64,000 nucleotides of DNA from Bedellia somnulentella (GCA_963576735.1 OY755183.1:9691213-9755212); one strand, 5' to 3'; shown: positions 37,881 through 51,060, counted from the stretch's first letter. Numbers and translations: made by a program. Notes: generated by a model from the sequence alone, not told the origin.

Positions 37881-37884
37881 AATT

Positions 37885-38095
37885 ACCGTGTAGTGCCGGT
37901 TTAGAATATTGTATATATGCACTACCCCTTTCTACACACGGGTGTTGTAAGAGGCGACTAAAGGCTATCGGGCTAAGGGTAATACTTTATTTCAACCATT
38001 TTCTCCACTAGTAACTTCTATATGTGGCTGAGAATTTCTAGCTCTAAAGCTCTGCCTATCCCTTTTTGGGATTTATGGCCGTGAGTATATGTATG
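37885..38095 (+). repeat. SINE-A copy with internal deletion
   Basis: Head 'gtgtagtgccggtttagaat' and tail 'ggccgtgagtatatgtatg' are present. The B-box-like middle is deleted between about 37978 and 37985. Confidence 0.75.
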
Positions 38096-38374
38096 TATTA
38101 TTAAAACCTACATAAGATTGAATTTAATACCATGAAGAGCATATCAATGTTTCGTAATCACGAATTCGTCAGTCTCTATTAACGTTGGAAATACGTGGTG
38201 ATGGAAAGGGTTATGTGTGTTACTAATAGCATTAATTGATCAATTAAAACATGACGCGCCGTTTTTGTACACTTAATCTCTTTTTGTGCCACCCATCGTC
38301 AGATATGGTGTATGTTGTATGCTATCAATACTCAGTAGTCTGAGATGATAATAAATACACATTTCTAAAATGCA

Positions 38375-38530
38375 TCTTTAGGCGATGGGGTTAGGGACCC
38401 ACCATTAACAACCTTGTTTTTTACAATATTTTCTCCACTTGACTGCCAGAAGTGACTCAGGAATTTCTAATTCTTAACCCTTAGTACCCCTATTTATATA
38501 TTTGGCCTTTATATCCGTGAGTATTTGTAT
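38375..38530 (+). repeat. SINE-A 3' part, diverged
   Basis: Starts within 'taggcgatggggttaggga' and runs to 'tccgtgagtatttgtatg'. It is 5'-truncated. Confidence 0.7.
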
Positions 38531-39054
38531 GTGTATTTTAGAATCTGCGATATTTCGTCCGGAAACCTTTAAATTTTCATATTATTTTATCCAGGACCCC
38601 TAGGATTCAGACTCAAACGTGTTTTATCTGAGTCTATGATAATTAGCATAATAAATCTATGATCATAATATAATGGATGTGTACCGTACGACATGTAACT
38701 GAAATATGCAACTAGTTACCAATACCATTATTCTCGAGCCGCACCGCTGCGTTAACACAAAAAACACACTTTCAATAGAGCAAGAGCCCAAGAAAGCAAT
38801 CTGCATACGGAATTATGATCGCTCATATTGCCGCGCCACTCTCGTTCTAACTCATGTAATGTAATGTCATTCATTCTTACCCAACGTAATAAATGTGCGG
38901 GCGAGATTCTTTCAAATAGATTAGGAAATGTATGCTTTTATGTATATTCAGAGAAAATAAAGATAAATTGTTTATCTGTATTGCAAATTGAAAGATGGTC
39001 CATATATACGATAACGGTTACTAGTACAAAAACGGGTAACCAGATCTTTTGAAT

Positions 39055-39165
39055 TGGATTTTCCTCGGCCAGTTTTGGAAGTTGATTAAGAAAAAGATGG
39101 TAAAATAAAGTACCAACTGTTATCACTTCAGAATCCCAAACCCGAAGTCGTCTCTTATGCAAGAA
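39055..39165 (-). repeat. SINE-A fragment, diverged
   Basis: Minus-strand blocks 'tcggccagttttggaagttg', 'agatggtaaaataaag' and 'gtcgtctcttatg' are in family order. Confidence 0.6.
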
Positions 39166-39174
39166 GGTGTGTTA

Positions 39175-39375
39175 AAAAAGAAAGAAAAAGAAATGATAAG
39201 ATGGTAAAGGCTCGTGCCAAGGATGCCAATATAAGGTATGTCAGTTCAGGAGAACATATTCTGATCAAATATTAACTTTGGTAAAAAGGTAGCCTGAAGA
39301 GTGACATAAAATAGCATATGAAAATTTAAATCGAGGGAAAGGAAGAACCGATTGTTTCTGCCTACTCAATGTAGT
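39175..39375 (+). repeat. LINE 3'-end relic, diverged
   Basis: Resembles the end of 9585-10262: purine-rich 'aaaaagaaatgataagatgg', then 'cagcctgaagagt'-like and 'ttgtttctgcctactcaatg' blocks. It is very worn. Confidence 0.4.
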
Positions 39376-40282
39376 AAACATATATAATTATATTATGTAC
39401 ATTAACGTGCATATAAATTGCGTTCATACTACCACAATAACTAAAAAGATGATAATAAGTATCATCCAAATTTTTTAACACAATTGTAGCGTGTCGCGTC
39501 CGGTCGTTCGTCGGTTTAAATTATTCCATCCGTTTTCCTACCGCACGTTTATAAAAAGGTGATTTGGATAAGCAGATCCTATTAAGCATAGAATTTGAAA
39601 CCCTCACCCACAAACGGCTGCGATAATTTGTAATTTGCTGCTTTTAAGTGATATTCATCCAATTACAAGAAATGGAGTTATGCTTTTTATACTACCACAT
39701 AGCTATAGCATCAATACTTATTCTTATCAATACTTATACTTCATCAATTTATTTAAATCCAAATTGGATTTCTGTCTTGTTGTAATAACAGCCCGGTTTT
39801 AGTAGATGCTTAACGAGTGCCCCAATTCGGAGCCAGTCTGTTGGCAGAGTAAACATTGGCCGGTGGAGTGCTCTTTCGATATATCTGGCAATCAGGACCA
39901 AGACTGTCGTCAATCATTGGTAGATTTTAAACTGTTTTTCTAAGTAATGTGTTATTTTATTTGATAGACATCATTGTTTGTGAGTTGAAAAGTTGGAACT
40001 TTTCACTTCAAAATCTTAAAATATCTCGATCACTTAATCAAAACTCTTAAAACATTGTTGTAAATCTTTTTACATGTTCTTGCGCTTTGGTTTTGGGTAT
40101 GATAAGTATATATGTATACACAAGGCATGGCAACTATTGGCTTCTTCAACCATAATTATTATGTTTTTTTTTTAACTAGGGATATGATAGTGAGTTAGTG
40201 AGAGAGAAACGCTGTGTTTACTTTACCAAAGACTTATGTATGTATTTTCATAAGCCTTCCAAAAAAGTACATAAGTCTTTTG

Positions 40283-40604
40283 CATTGGGGCTTTTTAAGG
40301 GATTTTTGGGCGATGTGGTTGTAGACCCATCACCAACAACCTTTATTCTACCATCTTTTACCCACTCACGCCCGATTTCTGAATTGAGTATTCAAGCTGA
40401 GAACGACTTAAGTATCGTTTTGTCTCATTCAGTTGTTAAGATTTCAATGCGACAGAACGATACTTAAGTTTTTCTCAGCTGGAATACTCAATTCAGAAAT
40501 CGGGCGTCAACTTCCAAAAGTGGCTGAGAAATTTCTAATCTCTCAGTCCTGGCTACCCCTTTTAGGGATTTATAGCCGTGTGTGTATGTATGTATGTATG
40601 TTTG
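40283..40604 (+). repeat. SINE-A copy split by the 138-bp MITE
   Basis: The left part (40283-40368) ends in 'cccactca' and the right part resumes 'tcaacttccaaaagtgg' at 40507. Removing the MITE and one 'tca' restores the family sequence, so the MITE went into an existing SINE-A. The 5' head is missing. Confidence 0.85.
40369..40506. mobile_element. 138-bp MITE, copy nested in SINE-A
   Basis: Same ends and length as 17244-17381 and 50701-50838. The target duplication is TCA (40366-40368 and 40507-40509), shown directly by comparison with intact SINE-A copies. Confidence 0.9.
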
Positions 40605-41439
40605 CATAAGCTTAAAAGATTATGCGTCGTCTTATAAGATAAACTAAGGTATATAAATACTTAAGAATCCTGTAAAATCGTGGCTTACACGAACGAACCC
40701 ATTTCGGTCGAAAAGGGATGTTTTAAAAGATTACAGAAACCCGAACGGACTTGAACGTGGATACAAAGCCGCTTAAATGTACTTAAAATAGCAACAAAGT
40801 AAAGTGATTCAACGCTGTGCCCTATTTTTCGTTACAAATCTTTCGTCATTTTGGAAATTTGGCTTTAATGGTGAAACTGTAATAGTACATCAATCGTAGT
40901 TAATTTAATACATTATAATAATCATTTTATATACCTTCACATTATTTTTCTCACACCTTCCCAGTTTTGAGGAATTGTTTTGCCAAACATGTTCCGAAGC
41001 TCACGTTAACTTTACGTATCACGTTAACTTTATGTTATAATTTTATACAGGTAATTTTTACGGCCCTTTTTCGTGACAAACATTAATTAATTATTTTTAT
41101 TTTACACATACATCACCAGTCTAGACTTTTTATTATTTATACTGCGAATTAACTTACGTGGTACTTAATTAGATTTCTATTGGATAGAAATACTTTATTA
41201 CTTTATCTTGATAAAAGAATTTGAATAAGTATTAAAAAATAAAAATACAAAATAGTTTTTTACAACGGAGTCCGTTGGTGGTTTCTCATCGATTGAGAAC
41301 GTTTTAAGATAATAATAAAGGTTAACTGGAAGAAATCGCGTTAAGGTGATAAGTCCGCCTTTGTGTTCATAGATTGTTAACTGTAATGATGTAAAATACT
41401 GTTTGTACAATATTTGTTAAATTTATATATAACATTTTT

Positions 41440-41506
41440 ATTTACTTTTTTTTATTTATTTAAACTATATTTACAATATAGTTTAAATAAATAAATAAAA
41501 GTAAAT
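41440..41506. repeat. AT-rich hairpin, 30-bp arms
   Basis: The arms 41440-41469 and 41477-41506 are complementary with one mismatch around a 7-base loop. The arms carry (TTTA)n and end 'taaactata'. It may be a foldback element or a local inverted duplication. Confidence 0.75.
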
Positions 41507-43671
41507 CATTTTATTACCACTAACATTTTCATAATTACGTGGATGTATAAATATGGAGGAAGTCCTATCTCATATGTTTAAAAAATATACTCCATTGTAA
41601 AACTTAATTATTTTGTGTCTTAGTTAACTTAAGTTTCAAAACTATGACTTCAACAACTAAAACGAGGAAAAAATGGTCAAAAAATATAGGTATATTTTTC
41701 CTACTTACAAGAGTCCAGTAACCACGTACGACATTTAGTGATAACATTAATGATTTAAGTCATCAATATCCTACGGGTTTGTTCAACTTGAGTAAAACGT
41801 GGATCTGAATGTACGTTAGACTTCTTTCTTCCGTTACAGAACATCATTGGTCATACAATTTTATAATTATTTTGTATTATTTTTCTCGAATCTAAATATT
41901 AAGGATCATTCAAGTCACCTGCTATGGTTTCACACTATCACCAAGTAAGGATTTATTTCTAAATTGATGATTGACATATTTTTGAAATTGGCAGTGTGAT
42001 AAAGTTGATAAAGATAGTTATAAATGTTTGAGATGATTTGTTATACTTTTGACAGCATTAGTAAAATAATAAACCACTATGTTTCATTAAATATTTTAAG
42101 TTCATCTACAAAATTCTTCTGCTAATAGAATACAATAAAATATCTTTCTCTCTTTCTGATTAATCGAATGAATGGCCAGAGATTAACGTACGTAGTTTTG
42201 ATTTATTTTTACTGTTTAAAGCTATACGAATATTCAATATTAACGATAGGGTTTTCTGATGAAGTAACAAAATGCTCTATCTTAGAAAAGGAGTAAGCTC
42301 CATCCACATTAAACTGTGCCATAAAAAAGTAGTAAAAGGATCGACACGGTCAAAGCACAGACGGGGATCTTATCGGAGAATGAATACCAGGATAATGCAT
42401 AAGAGATATACGTTCACCCCTAGCATTACTGAAGGGGTGTCAGAGGTACTATTCATAATTATAATGCCACCTGGTGTTCAAAGTACTTACTTTATGTCTG
42501 GACTATGTATCAACCAAACACTGTACAGATAAACATAAATATTTTTAGTTGTTAGTTTCAGCTTAAAATAGCATTAATATAAAGCGGGATTTATCGCCGT
42601 GTGATTATAGAGACTTGTAAATACTTGTAATAGTAACAGAAGAGAAAAATAAATGAAGGACAGACCTAGTTTTTCTACAGTTTTGATCTTTTGTATACTC
42701 GTAAGTAAATTTTAATAAAACATGTATGTTTTGAACGGACAGTGAGTATTCAAAGTCACATGTCGCGAATCACAATCTTGCGTCTTCCTGGTAATCGTGA
42801 CAAATCAGTTATTATTAAAATGGATGCGATGGGCGTGCCCCAGGATTCTAATGCTGCTAAATTACAAAGTACACATATGTTATCAGCTGGCGAGTATATC
42901 CTGTCCCATGTAATCCGGTCATCTTGTCAGGAAGTCAAGTATTAAGATTAAATTGATGTGCAAGTGTGTTGGAATCGGCTAATAAAATATTAACGTATAT
43001 ATTAGTGGTTAAGTGGCTTGTGGACTTGCTATTTCAATCCGTTACGAAGTTTATGTATCCTTTTGGTTGAAGGTATTGCTAATGTTTGCGTACTAAGTTC
43101 AGTGATGTATTCTTATAATATTTGTTCCTAATATGGTCACAATAAATAATTTCATGTTTGACCATCAACAATGAGATATGTGTAGTGCTATTCACAGCCA
43201 GTGCTTAAATATAGTCGGTAAAAATAACAAACGCCATGTTAAAAACTGCAGTTACTGAACTAATTAAACTCTTACGATAACAATGTTTTATTCGCTTTCA
43301 ACCAGATAAAAATATGCTATTGTTATTTGAAACACTGATTGAAGACATATGACTGGATGAGTCCGATGTAATTATAATATTCAATAATGAGACCAATGTC
43401 CATTGTTCGAAGCCAATTGATCATAACATCGTTAATAATATGGAATTGTTTATTAAAACAATATGCTCTTGTTTAGTTAGTAGCACGGTAGAATGGTTTG
43501 TTTCTTTGAGATATGTACATTTGGGTTGTGTATTTGATTTGGTATTAGCAAAAGAAAAATCACTTCCACTTTTGTCAAAATTACTTGTACTCATAGCTAT
43601 AATCTTAAAACGAATTAGCTTAAGCTTCAGAATTAATGTTTAAGTCAAAATTTAATTTGAAAGTAGAAATT
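41507..43671. other. Gene-free AT-rich stretch
   Basis: No coding frame that I recognise (longest about 86 codons at 42272, part of which is the SINE-T scrap). Confidence 0.35.
42430..42490 (-). repeat. SINE-T scrap
   Basis: A minus-strand match to the 'ggtgtcagaggtact' and 'ccacctggtgttcaaagtac' blocks of the SINE-T 3' region. Confidence 0.5.
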
Positions 43672-43681
43672 AAGACAATGT

Positions 43682-44041
43682 TTAAATCTTTTTGTGCATG
43701 AAAAGCTCATGTGGGGATTATTACTAATAAATTTCTTTCCTTTATTTATTCATTATTTATTAGTAATAATTATGTGATAGTTAGGCGTTTTCAACATTTG
43801 CATTCTACCTGAAAAGGTAGACAAGTGGCCTTCCGAATTAGTTAAAATTCGGAGGTAGGAAACGCAAACACTACTTAAACGTGTAAAAGAAATAAAGGAT
43901 AGAAGAATTTCGCACTCGCAGCCAATTGACACGGTGGCTCAGTTGGCAGAGCGTCGGGGCGTATACCCGAGGTCGCGGGTTCGATTCCCGCCTGTGTCGA
44001 AACTTTTCTTTCCTTTATTTATTCTCTATTTATTATTAGTA
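43682..44041 (+). repeat. SINE-F, most complete copy, with full tRNA cloverleaf
   Basis: At 43929-44001 a tRNA-like sequence folds fully: acceptor 'gacacgg' with 'ctgtgtc', a D arm 'gctc'/'gagc', an anticodon stem 'tcggg'/'cccga' and a T arm 'gcggg'/'cccgc'. It has A box 'tggctcagttgg' and B box 'ggttcgattcc'. The anticodon loop would read GTA but has C instead of T at position 33, and the flanks are repeat sequence, so it is a SINE head, not a gene. The tail 'ttctttcctttatttatt' is partly complementary to the leader. At the left the unit also carries an inverted copy of its own tail ('ctcatgtggggattatta'). A possible 10-bp TSD is 'aagacaatgt' (43672-43681 and 44042-44051). Confidence 0.75.
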
Positions 44042-44124
44042 AAGACAATGTGTGAATGTTGGCCAATGTAGTTGTGGGGAAAAGTGAGTATTCCGTAGTT
44101 TTGTCTATTTGTCTAGAGAACCTA

Positions 44125-44221
44125 TTACTTTACTTTAAATTAAATGTTAGCAAATTTACTTAATTAAATTTACTTATATTATTTAATTTACTTTACTTTA
44201 AATTAAATGTTAGCAAATTTA
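44125..44221 (+). repeat. Local direct repeat, 63-bp period
   Basis: A 34-base block ('ttactttactttaaattaaa...') at 44125-44158 recurs at 44188-44221. It is a simple tandem duplication in AT-rich DNA. Confidence 0.8.
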
Positions 44222-44224
44222 GTT

Positions 44225-46520
44225 TTAGGGATTTTGTCATAAGAAATGATTTCATTCGTTCCTTTATATCTGTAGGAATAGGAAGGGTATTGGACATAAG
44301 GTCGTTTATTAAAGTTTATCTTAGTCTTCATTGTGTAATATATATTTCTCAACGTATAATTTATATGATCAGATGATCACATTAATACAATTAAGAAAAA
44401 ATCTTGACGCCTTTTTCTCTTAAGGTCTCTTTGCCCAATCAATAGTAATACTTCTTCTTAATTTCCCTCATTGACTCAAATGGTTTGTATATTATATGTA
44501 CGAGGATAAGAAGTTTTCAATATATAAAATGGCTATAAATTCTTGCTTAATCTTCAATGATCATCTTCCACCCCGCTAATTCCATCCCAACTAAACTAAT
44601 TCAAGCATACCTACATAAACCAAAGCCACGCAGGCGGTAAAGCAATAGCTGTACCGAACATTCCGGAGTCTGACAAACACACCACGTTAATCATAACACC
44701 ATTCAACCTCCGTTCATTGTCTTCGGCTCTGCACTTGACAAAACTCACACACACTGAGAGTAAGGCGGGGAACACACTTGAGGTGGTGCGACTTTAAGTC
44801 AAGACGCAATCAAAGTTCATTAGAAACTTCGGACGATTTGCGAAATTTCCTATATTGCCTTTGCTTTTAGTTGTGAAAATTAAATAGTATTTTTTTTTAA
44901 ATTGAGTATTTAGTACCATGCTAATGTAATAACGCCAATTTACCATACCAACATTTAAATTCCATAGTTGTTTATATTGCTAATAGATCTTTTTTCTATT
45001 CAACTATAAATTTGTATTTAATTTTAGTAGAAAAGACGATTTTCTCCACTTAATAATAGTAAGCATGCGTATATCCTTACATTGAAATAGCGTTAAGTAA
45101 ACCATTATGTAGTTTATACGTTGCAGTTATCGGACGAGCCAACGTTACGTGGACGGGTTGCCGTATGAGGCCGTCTCATTTGAAGTCTGCAAACTTCTTA
45201 GCACGTGACTTCCTCCCAACAATACGATCCAATGTACTGTGTACTTTAATTGTTTCGATAACACATGTCCGACTCTGAATTTATGATGATCAAAAAGTCT
45301 GCGCGTTGAAAAATGTTTTATTTGTAAGATACGGGTGAATAGTGCATAGTATTGGCGGGTGAAAATGACACAATTCCATCTCTTACCATGTGTGTTGTTG
45401 GGAGATGTGGTTAGAAACAAAAAACTACAACTAACAATACATAATTTCACCATGTTTGTCCTCTTAATCAATTCCCAAAAGTTAACTGAGCAATAGTAGA
45501 TTACTAATCTCTGGTCATAACCACATTACCATAAAAACATTATCGCCAAATCATAAAGAGTTAGTAAATTGCGAAATGAATTCTTACATACGACATCTTA
45601 CATTCATTATTAGTTTTTTTATACTTTACAGTAACTAAAGTACATTGCAAATAATCTGCACGGAAGCACGAAATGAAAACAAGCTCGCGTTCAATTTCGC
45701 TTCCTAACTGACTGACTCGTGCCAAGTTCAAGTGTCTGAGAACATCCGACTATTGATTTTGATACAACTTTGGGTGTACTAAATTTTTGTTCAGAACCTT
45801 CTCAGCTAGAGTATACATTGCTGTTAAAACAAAAATCAAACACCAGTTATGAATTTAATTAAGATATTGTTCCATTTCCGTTTCATTTTAATTTAAGCAG
45901 TTCGAAATTCAAAAGGGACATGTTCATTCTTTTATTGTTCTAATATCACTTGTCTCTTTTCCGGCCATTCGCAAAGAGACAAAGAGGTTTTACCGTATTC
46001 AGCAGCCATGCTTGTAAATCTTACCGACAATGCTGCCTTATCTCGGAGCTTACTATTTGTACAGCCCTTAACGGGCGAGACCGTTTTATCGTGCCTAGTG
46101 GCAACATTAGGCGGAAAGGGTCTGAGCACAATGGCGAGGAGGTAATATTATTGATTGATGCAAACAGGTGGTTGGGACCCTCCGACCCCGCTGCAGTCGC
46201 CACCTTCACTTTCTGGCCCTTTGTCTGAAAGAGCTTACATTTTTGAAATATGACGAACGACACTGTCCTAAAAACGAGCACAAAGCGTAGCTTGTGTAAT
46301 ATATTCCGAGTGCTTTCTCCTCAGTCACATAAGAATATGTTGGAACAAATCCAACTCCAATTTAGGCAAAGAAGCTTCGTTATTTGTATTCTTGAATAAG
46401 TGAACGCGTTGATGAGCTGCTCGGTGTAATGAGTTCTGAGGTTTGGCGTTGGATTGCTAATTTCAATGGTTTATGGTTCGAATGTTATGCTGTACATTGT
46501 AATCAACAAAGTTATATCGT
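44225..46520. other. Gene-free stretch with GC-richer patches
   Basis: Patches at about 44630-44800 and 46080-46225 are GC-richer than the surroundings. The second contains 'attgattgatg' next to 'caaacaggtgg', resembling homeodomain and E-box sites. No protein I know is encoded. They could be regulatory elements, by inference only. Confidence 0.3.
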
Positions 46521-46525
46521 TTCAT

Positions 46526-46769
46526 ACATACATATACTCACGGCTATAATTCCCTAAACGGCTAGCCAGAGCTTTGGAATGAGAACATCCTCAGCCACTT
46601 TTGGAAGTTGAGTGGGGAAAAGATTATTATAATAAATGTTTTAGGTGACGGGTCTCCAACCACATCGCCCAAAAATCACTTGAAAAGCCCCTATACCCTT
46701 AGTCGCCTCTTACGATCACCCACGGGTATGCAATGGGGTAGTGTTATTCTAAGCCGACACTACACAGCA
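46526..46769 (-). repeat. SINE-A copy
   Basis: Full-length minus-strand copy from 'catacatatactcacggct' at the left to 'ctaagccgacactacacagc' at the right. Confidence 0.85.
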
Positions 46770-47397
46770 CTTCATTTTTCACTTCAGCGTTTCATAGTAT
46801 GGAATATGCAGTATTCAAATGACCTTGTATCTTTTAAACTACGCAACGGATATTAGAATGTTTTCCATCAACCGGAAGTCATTCTGCAAAAGATAGGTTC
46901 ATTATTTAATGAAGAAAATATGTGTATCATTAAAATTGCACACATTATAAGAAAGAGTTTAAAAAAACTCTTTATTATTTTCACATGCCTAAGACAACTA
47001 ATTTTTCTTTTATAATAAATCAGACTTCTCTAACAATCTGGTATTAAATGCACAATTTGATATCTCTTAATATATTTTTTTGTTTCCGCACTACTTCCTC
47101 TGCTTTATAATAGAGATAGTACTTTCTAAACTCGCTTCGCACGTAACATTACTTACATAAACTTAATAATATTAAGAATTAAAAAATACGGTGTCCATTT
47201 ACTTGTAGGAGTCACTTGTCAAAGAAAGTCTCGGCTACTAACAATGATGTTCGTGTAGAAAGGTGGAAAGTATCAAATTATTATAGCGGTGCTTAAATTC
47301 ATAATTAAAATACATGAGAAGATTATTATATTACAGACAATCATATAACATTATAAAAACTGGTACTCCATTTGAAATGTCTGGCATTTTATTACAT

Positions 47398-47530
47398 ATA
47401 CATACATATACTCACGCTATTAGTTCCTATTGGGATGGATAGAGACTATCATTTGCTAGCTTTTTCTATCCTGGCAAACCTCTTGAGTTTCATTTACAGT
47501 CATCCAATTTTTCATACTCCAGACTCAAGC
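47398..47530 (-). repeat. LINE 3'-end fragment
   Basis: Left end 'catacatatactcacgc', then 'attagttcctattgggatgg' and 'tcctggcaaacctcttga', as in 23237-23400. Confidence 0.6.
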
Positions 47531-47544
47531 CTTCACGCCTTATA

Positions 47545-47852
47545 TTCCCGAAGAGGTTGGCAGAGGTAGGTACTAATACTTCTGAACATCACGTGACAAT
47601 CGTCACCAGTTGTTCAGAGTGCCCACATTTTGCTTGGACAGTATACTCACGTGATAGAAGGTAGGCCTATCGCCGTTTGGTAAGAATACATTGTCACACG
47701 ACTAAGGACCACTCAGCCATGTGGGTTTCCTCACGCTGTTTTCCCTCACCGTTAACAACCATGATAAATTAACCTCACATACGACCCGGGATTTAAACTC
47801 GCGCCTGTCTGTATTGAAGGGCAGTCTTTCTACTCATTGGACTATCATGGCT
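47545..47852 (-). repeat. SINE-T, nearly full length, diverged
   Basis: The minus-strand copy extends from the 'gaagaggttggcagaggta' end to the tRNA head complement 'attggactatcatggct'. The internal blocks 'gcctatcgccgtttggtaag' and 'cctcacgctgttttccctca' are in order. It is the oldest full-span copy here. Confidence 0.8.
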
Positions 47853-48034
47853 ATAAAATTTTCATGCATGTCCCTAAAATTCTTTACACTTCGCACGCCT
47901 GCCTGTTTGAGTACATTATTTATTTAATCTAATTATAAGCCCAATCCCCTTAATAACCCCACATCCCATTGTCATCATGCGACACGCAGAGACACAAATT
48001 GGCCAGTGCTATTCTTAGCCGACGCTATGCCATA

Positions 48035-50697
48035 ATGTATGGAACGATTTGTTTAAAAGTTCTTGCTCCCTTTTTTTCTCAATTAAATCCGGCGGTATGT
48101 GTTTTTGAATATTTAGTTAAGTTGAATTTGGGGACGAATAATTAACTTTTTTGTTACAAATATTTCATATCAAGATATAATGCCTTAGCAGTTGTTATCC
48201 AAAAACCTTTATGTTTAAATTATACGGGATTCCAACTCCTGTTTCTAAGCTGTATAAAAAACAGATGTTCGAGTAGTATGTTTACAAATACAACCGAATT
48301 TTTGTAAGCTTTGTGATAGGCTGAGGAAAGCAGCATACTGTATAGTTTATTTTATAGGCTTCTATTTAATAAGTCCTTTGTATCTCAAAGTGCATACTTC
48401 AATGAATTTAAACCGACACGGTTCAAAGAGAGACTGGAATCTTCTTTGTAAATACGAGTATAATCATATTTTTTTATAACCATCTTTTCTACGCAATAAA
48501 CTGAAAGTTCTTGGTAAAATCGACTATGTTGAGGTTTTGTTGGTTCACATCATTCGCTTAAGCTACATTGGTATTATCCAGAAATTACGGTTAACTTAAT
48601 CCAAATAACTAAGTATGAATAATGATTAATTTATTTAAACCGATAAACTTTGACCAAGTAATTTTGAATTTTCACGCATTAGTAGTATATTGCCGTCTGG
48701 TTCATATGACTATATCAATGTTATATTTTTTTTTTATAAATGTTTCTTACATTAGATTATAATAAATTGATTTGATTTAGGTTTTGGCATTGGCGTGTAT
48801 CATTGCGATATCGTATAAATTATTGATATAATTTACTTGACACCCCACCCCGCGTTGTCGTTAATATTTATGATATAATTTTGACTCTCACCGTCTTAGG
48901 GTGAAAATATATACGGTTAGCATGCTTTAGGCATTACCCTATCGAGTATTAAGTAGTTTTTACATATTATATGGTGAAAATGTTGGGGACGATAAATAAT
49001 TAATGATGATAGATACGACCGGACCACACGTATAAGCGTAAATTTGAAAAATCATTAATGACATCAAAATTATTTATTTAATAATAAAAATAACAAATTT
49101 TGGCCGGATTTTACGCGTCTTCGGATTTATAACTGTCAGTATATTCATGTTGGATGGTAATCAGGTTAACATTATCAGATTTAGCCTACCCTACCGTTTT
49201 GGTCGAGACGAAAATGTAAAGCTGTTTTGTCTGGCTTCAAAATTAAAAAGAAAGATATCAAGAATGAAAGTAAAACCTTTAAAGGACCGATCCATAATCG
49301 TTGATAACAGTGACTTCGTTTATGGTTACATTTACATATATGGTTTCCGATTTTTCTTGTCATGTTTTTGGATTCTATCATTTTACATAAAAATACATAT
49401 ATACATTTATAAATATAAATGAGTTAAGGTTCTTTTGCATTCTTCTGCACTCTTTACTTAAAACCTTCTTACATCAATCGTCCATAACATTATAATTTCG
49501 CATAAAAGACAAATCATCCATTCTTAAGCTTACAAAAGCTTGCAAATTATGACCTAGAGATGCCTTAAATGCACGTTTTGAAGTAAACACAGTGTATTTA
49601 GTAAGTAACAGATGTTAACAATCGCCATAATAAAAATAGCCCTTAGTCGTGCGCCCTTCGAACCATAACGGTCCCTCCGAATTCCGAAACCTTTGTATTG
49701 GATGCTAAGGATTATTTCTGTGGCACGTTTGTAAATGAGTTGCTTTATTTTAGGACCAATACCCATTTATCATTGTATTATTTGTACTTAACAAATATTG
49801 CTAAGAGAAAACTGGGGTGGAGTAAGTTATATACAAATAAACGTGTACACTACCTCGTACTATATCCCATGATGGGTATGTCGCAACTTAAATGATTTGA
49901 TTATTTAGTGACTATCTAGTTATGAGCTATTTTATATAAATTTTCGTTATTTGCTTCCTAAGGCAAAAAAACTATAGTTTCTTACATTTGAAACAAATTC
50001 AAATGCCATAATTGGCACTGAACTATAACGATTCGTTTCAACACCTCATTAGATAGCTAAACTAAGGTAAGATCTAAAATGCACATATAATATATTAAAT
50101 CGGTTATACAAAGTAAAGCTTTCAATTGGTTTTTCGATAATGATTTCTCGGATACATAGAAATTTAAATATGTGTATCATGATATTAATATGTATTTGTT
50201 TAATCAATATGGCCCAGTTATGTTTGAAAGCGGCGATATCGACCGAGAATGCATTCATATGTATATTGCTTACACCAAGCTTATCCAAAACGTATCGTGT
50301 TGTCCCAAAAAGATAAAATAAAGGTAAACAAACTCAAAATGTAAGTAAGAGTGGGCGACTCGACGAAATATATTTTCCCCCTCACTTGAACACTTCAAGT
50401 CTTCAACCCTCCTTGAGTAACCGTTTTTATATTCTTGCTATTTTCATATAACGAAGCAGTAGGAATTTCTTGTAAAAATGTTTTCCAAAATTTTATATTA
50501 AACGCTTTTTATACAAAAAAAATAATGTATTTTTTTAGGAGTGTTTAGCAATCAAGATTAAAGCAGAAAAAATAGTGTTCTATTCTATATAATTAAAATG
50601 TTTTCTTCCAGATCTCATGTTTAATAAAATGCAATAGCATAGTGTTAATCATCTAAATCTGCCATAGTTATTTATTGATACTAATTCCCTCAGATAC
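48035..50697. other. Gene-free AT-rich stretch
   Basis: A SINE-A head scrap lies just before this region (about 47998-48032). No coding frame inside resembles a known protein; the 91-codon frame at 49147 is lysine- and isoleucine-rich filler. Confidence 0.35.
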
Positions 50698-50700
50698 TAA

Positions 50701-50838
50701 CGCCCTATTTCTGAATTGAGTATTCAAGCTGAGAACGACTTAAGTATCGTTTTGTCTCATTCAGTTGTTAAGATTTCAATGCGACAGAACGATACATAAG
50801 TTGTTCTCAGCTGGAATACTCAATTCAGAAATCGGTCG
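50701..50838. mobile_element. 138-bp MITE, third copy
   Basis: Same structure as 17244-17381. The terminal bases are mutated at each end ('cgccct', 'cggtcg'), and TAA lies on both flanks (50698-50700 and 50839-50841). Confidence 0.88.
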
Positions 50839-51060
50839 TAAGACATTATGTTTTAGTAAAATCACCCAAACTCGTGAACATAACGAATACTGTCGCATGG
50901 CGTGGGAATTGATTTGTTAGCACACGTTTAGTGATAACGAGACGATATCGAACCGAATAAGGGCAATCAGGTCGAGCTTTTTGAGTGTTTAGTAAACATG
51001 ACAGTTGTTAGAACTTTCATTTCTTGTTGCGACAGCTTTGGACTAGTAATATATTCTATA

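Noticed and set aside
43929..44001. A tRNA gene (anticodon GTA) on the plus strand.
   Set aside because: It folds well, but position 33 is C, the flanks are the SINE-F leader and tail, and other copies of the same head occur at 9200, 57233 and 62835.
46526..46769. The 82-codon frame at 46608-46856 as a gene.
   Set aside because: Most of it lies in a minus-strand SINE-A copy.
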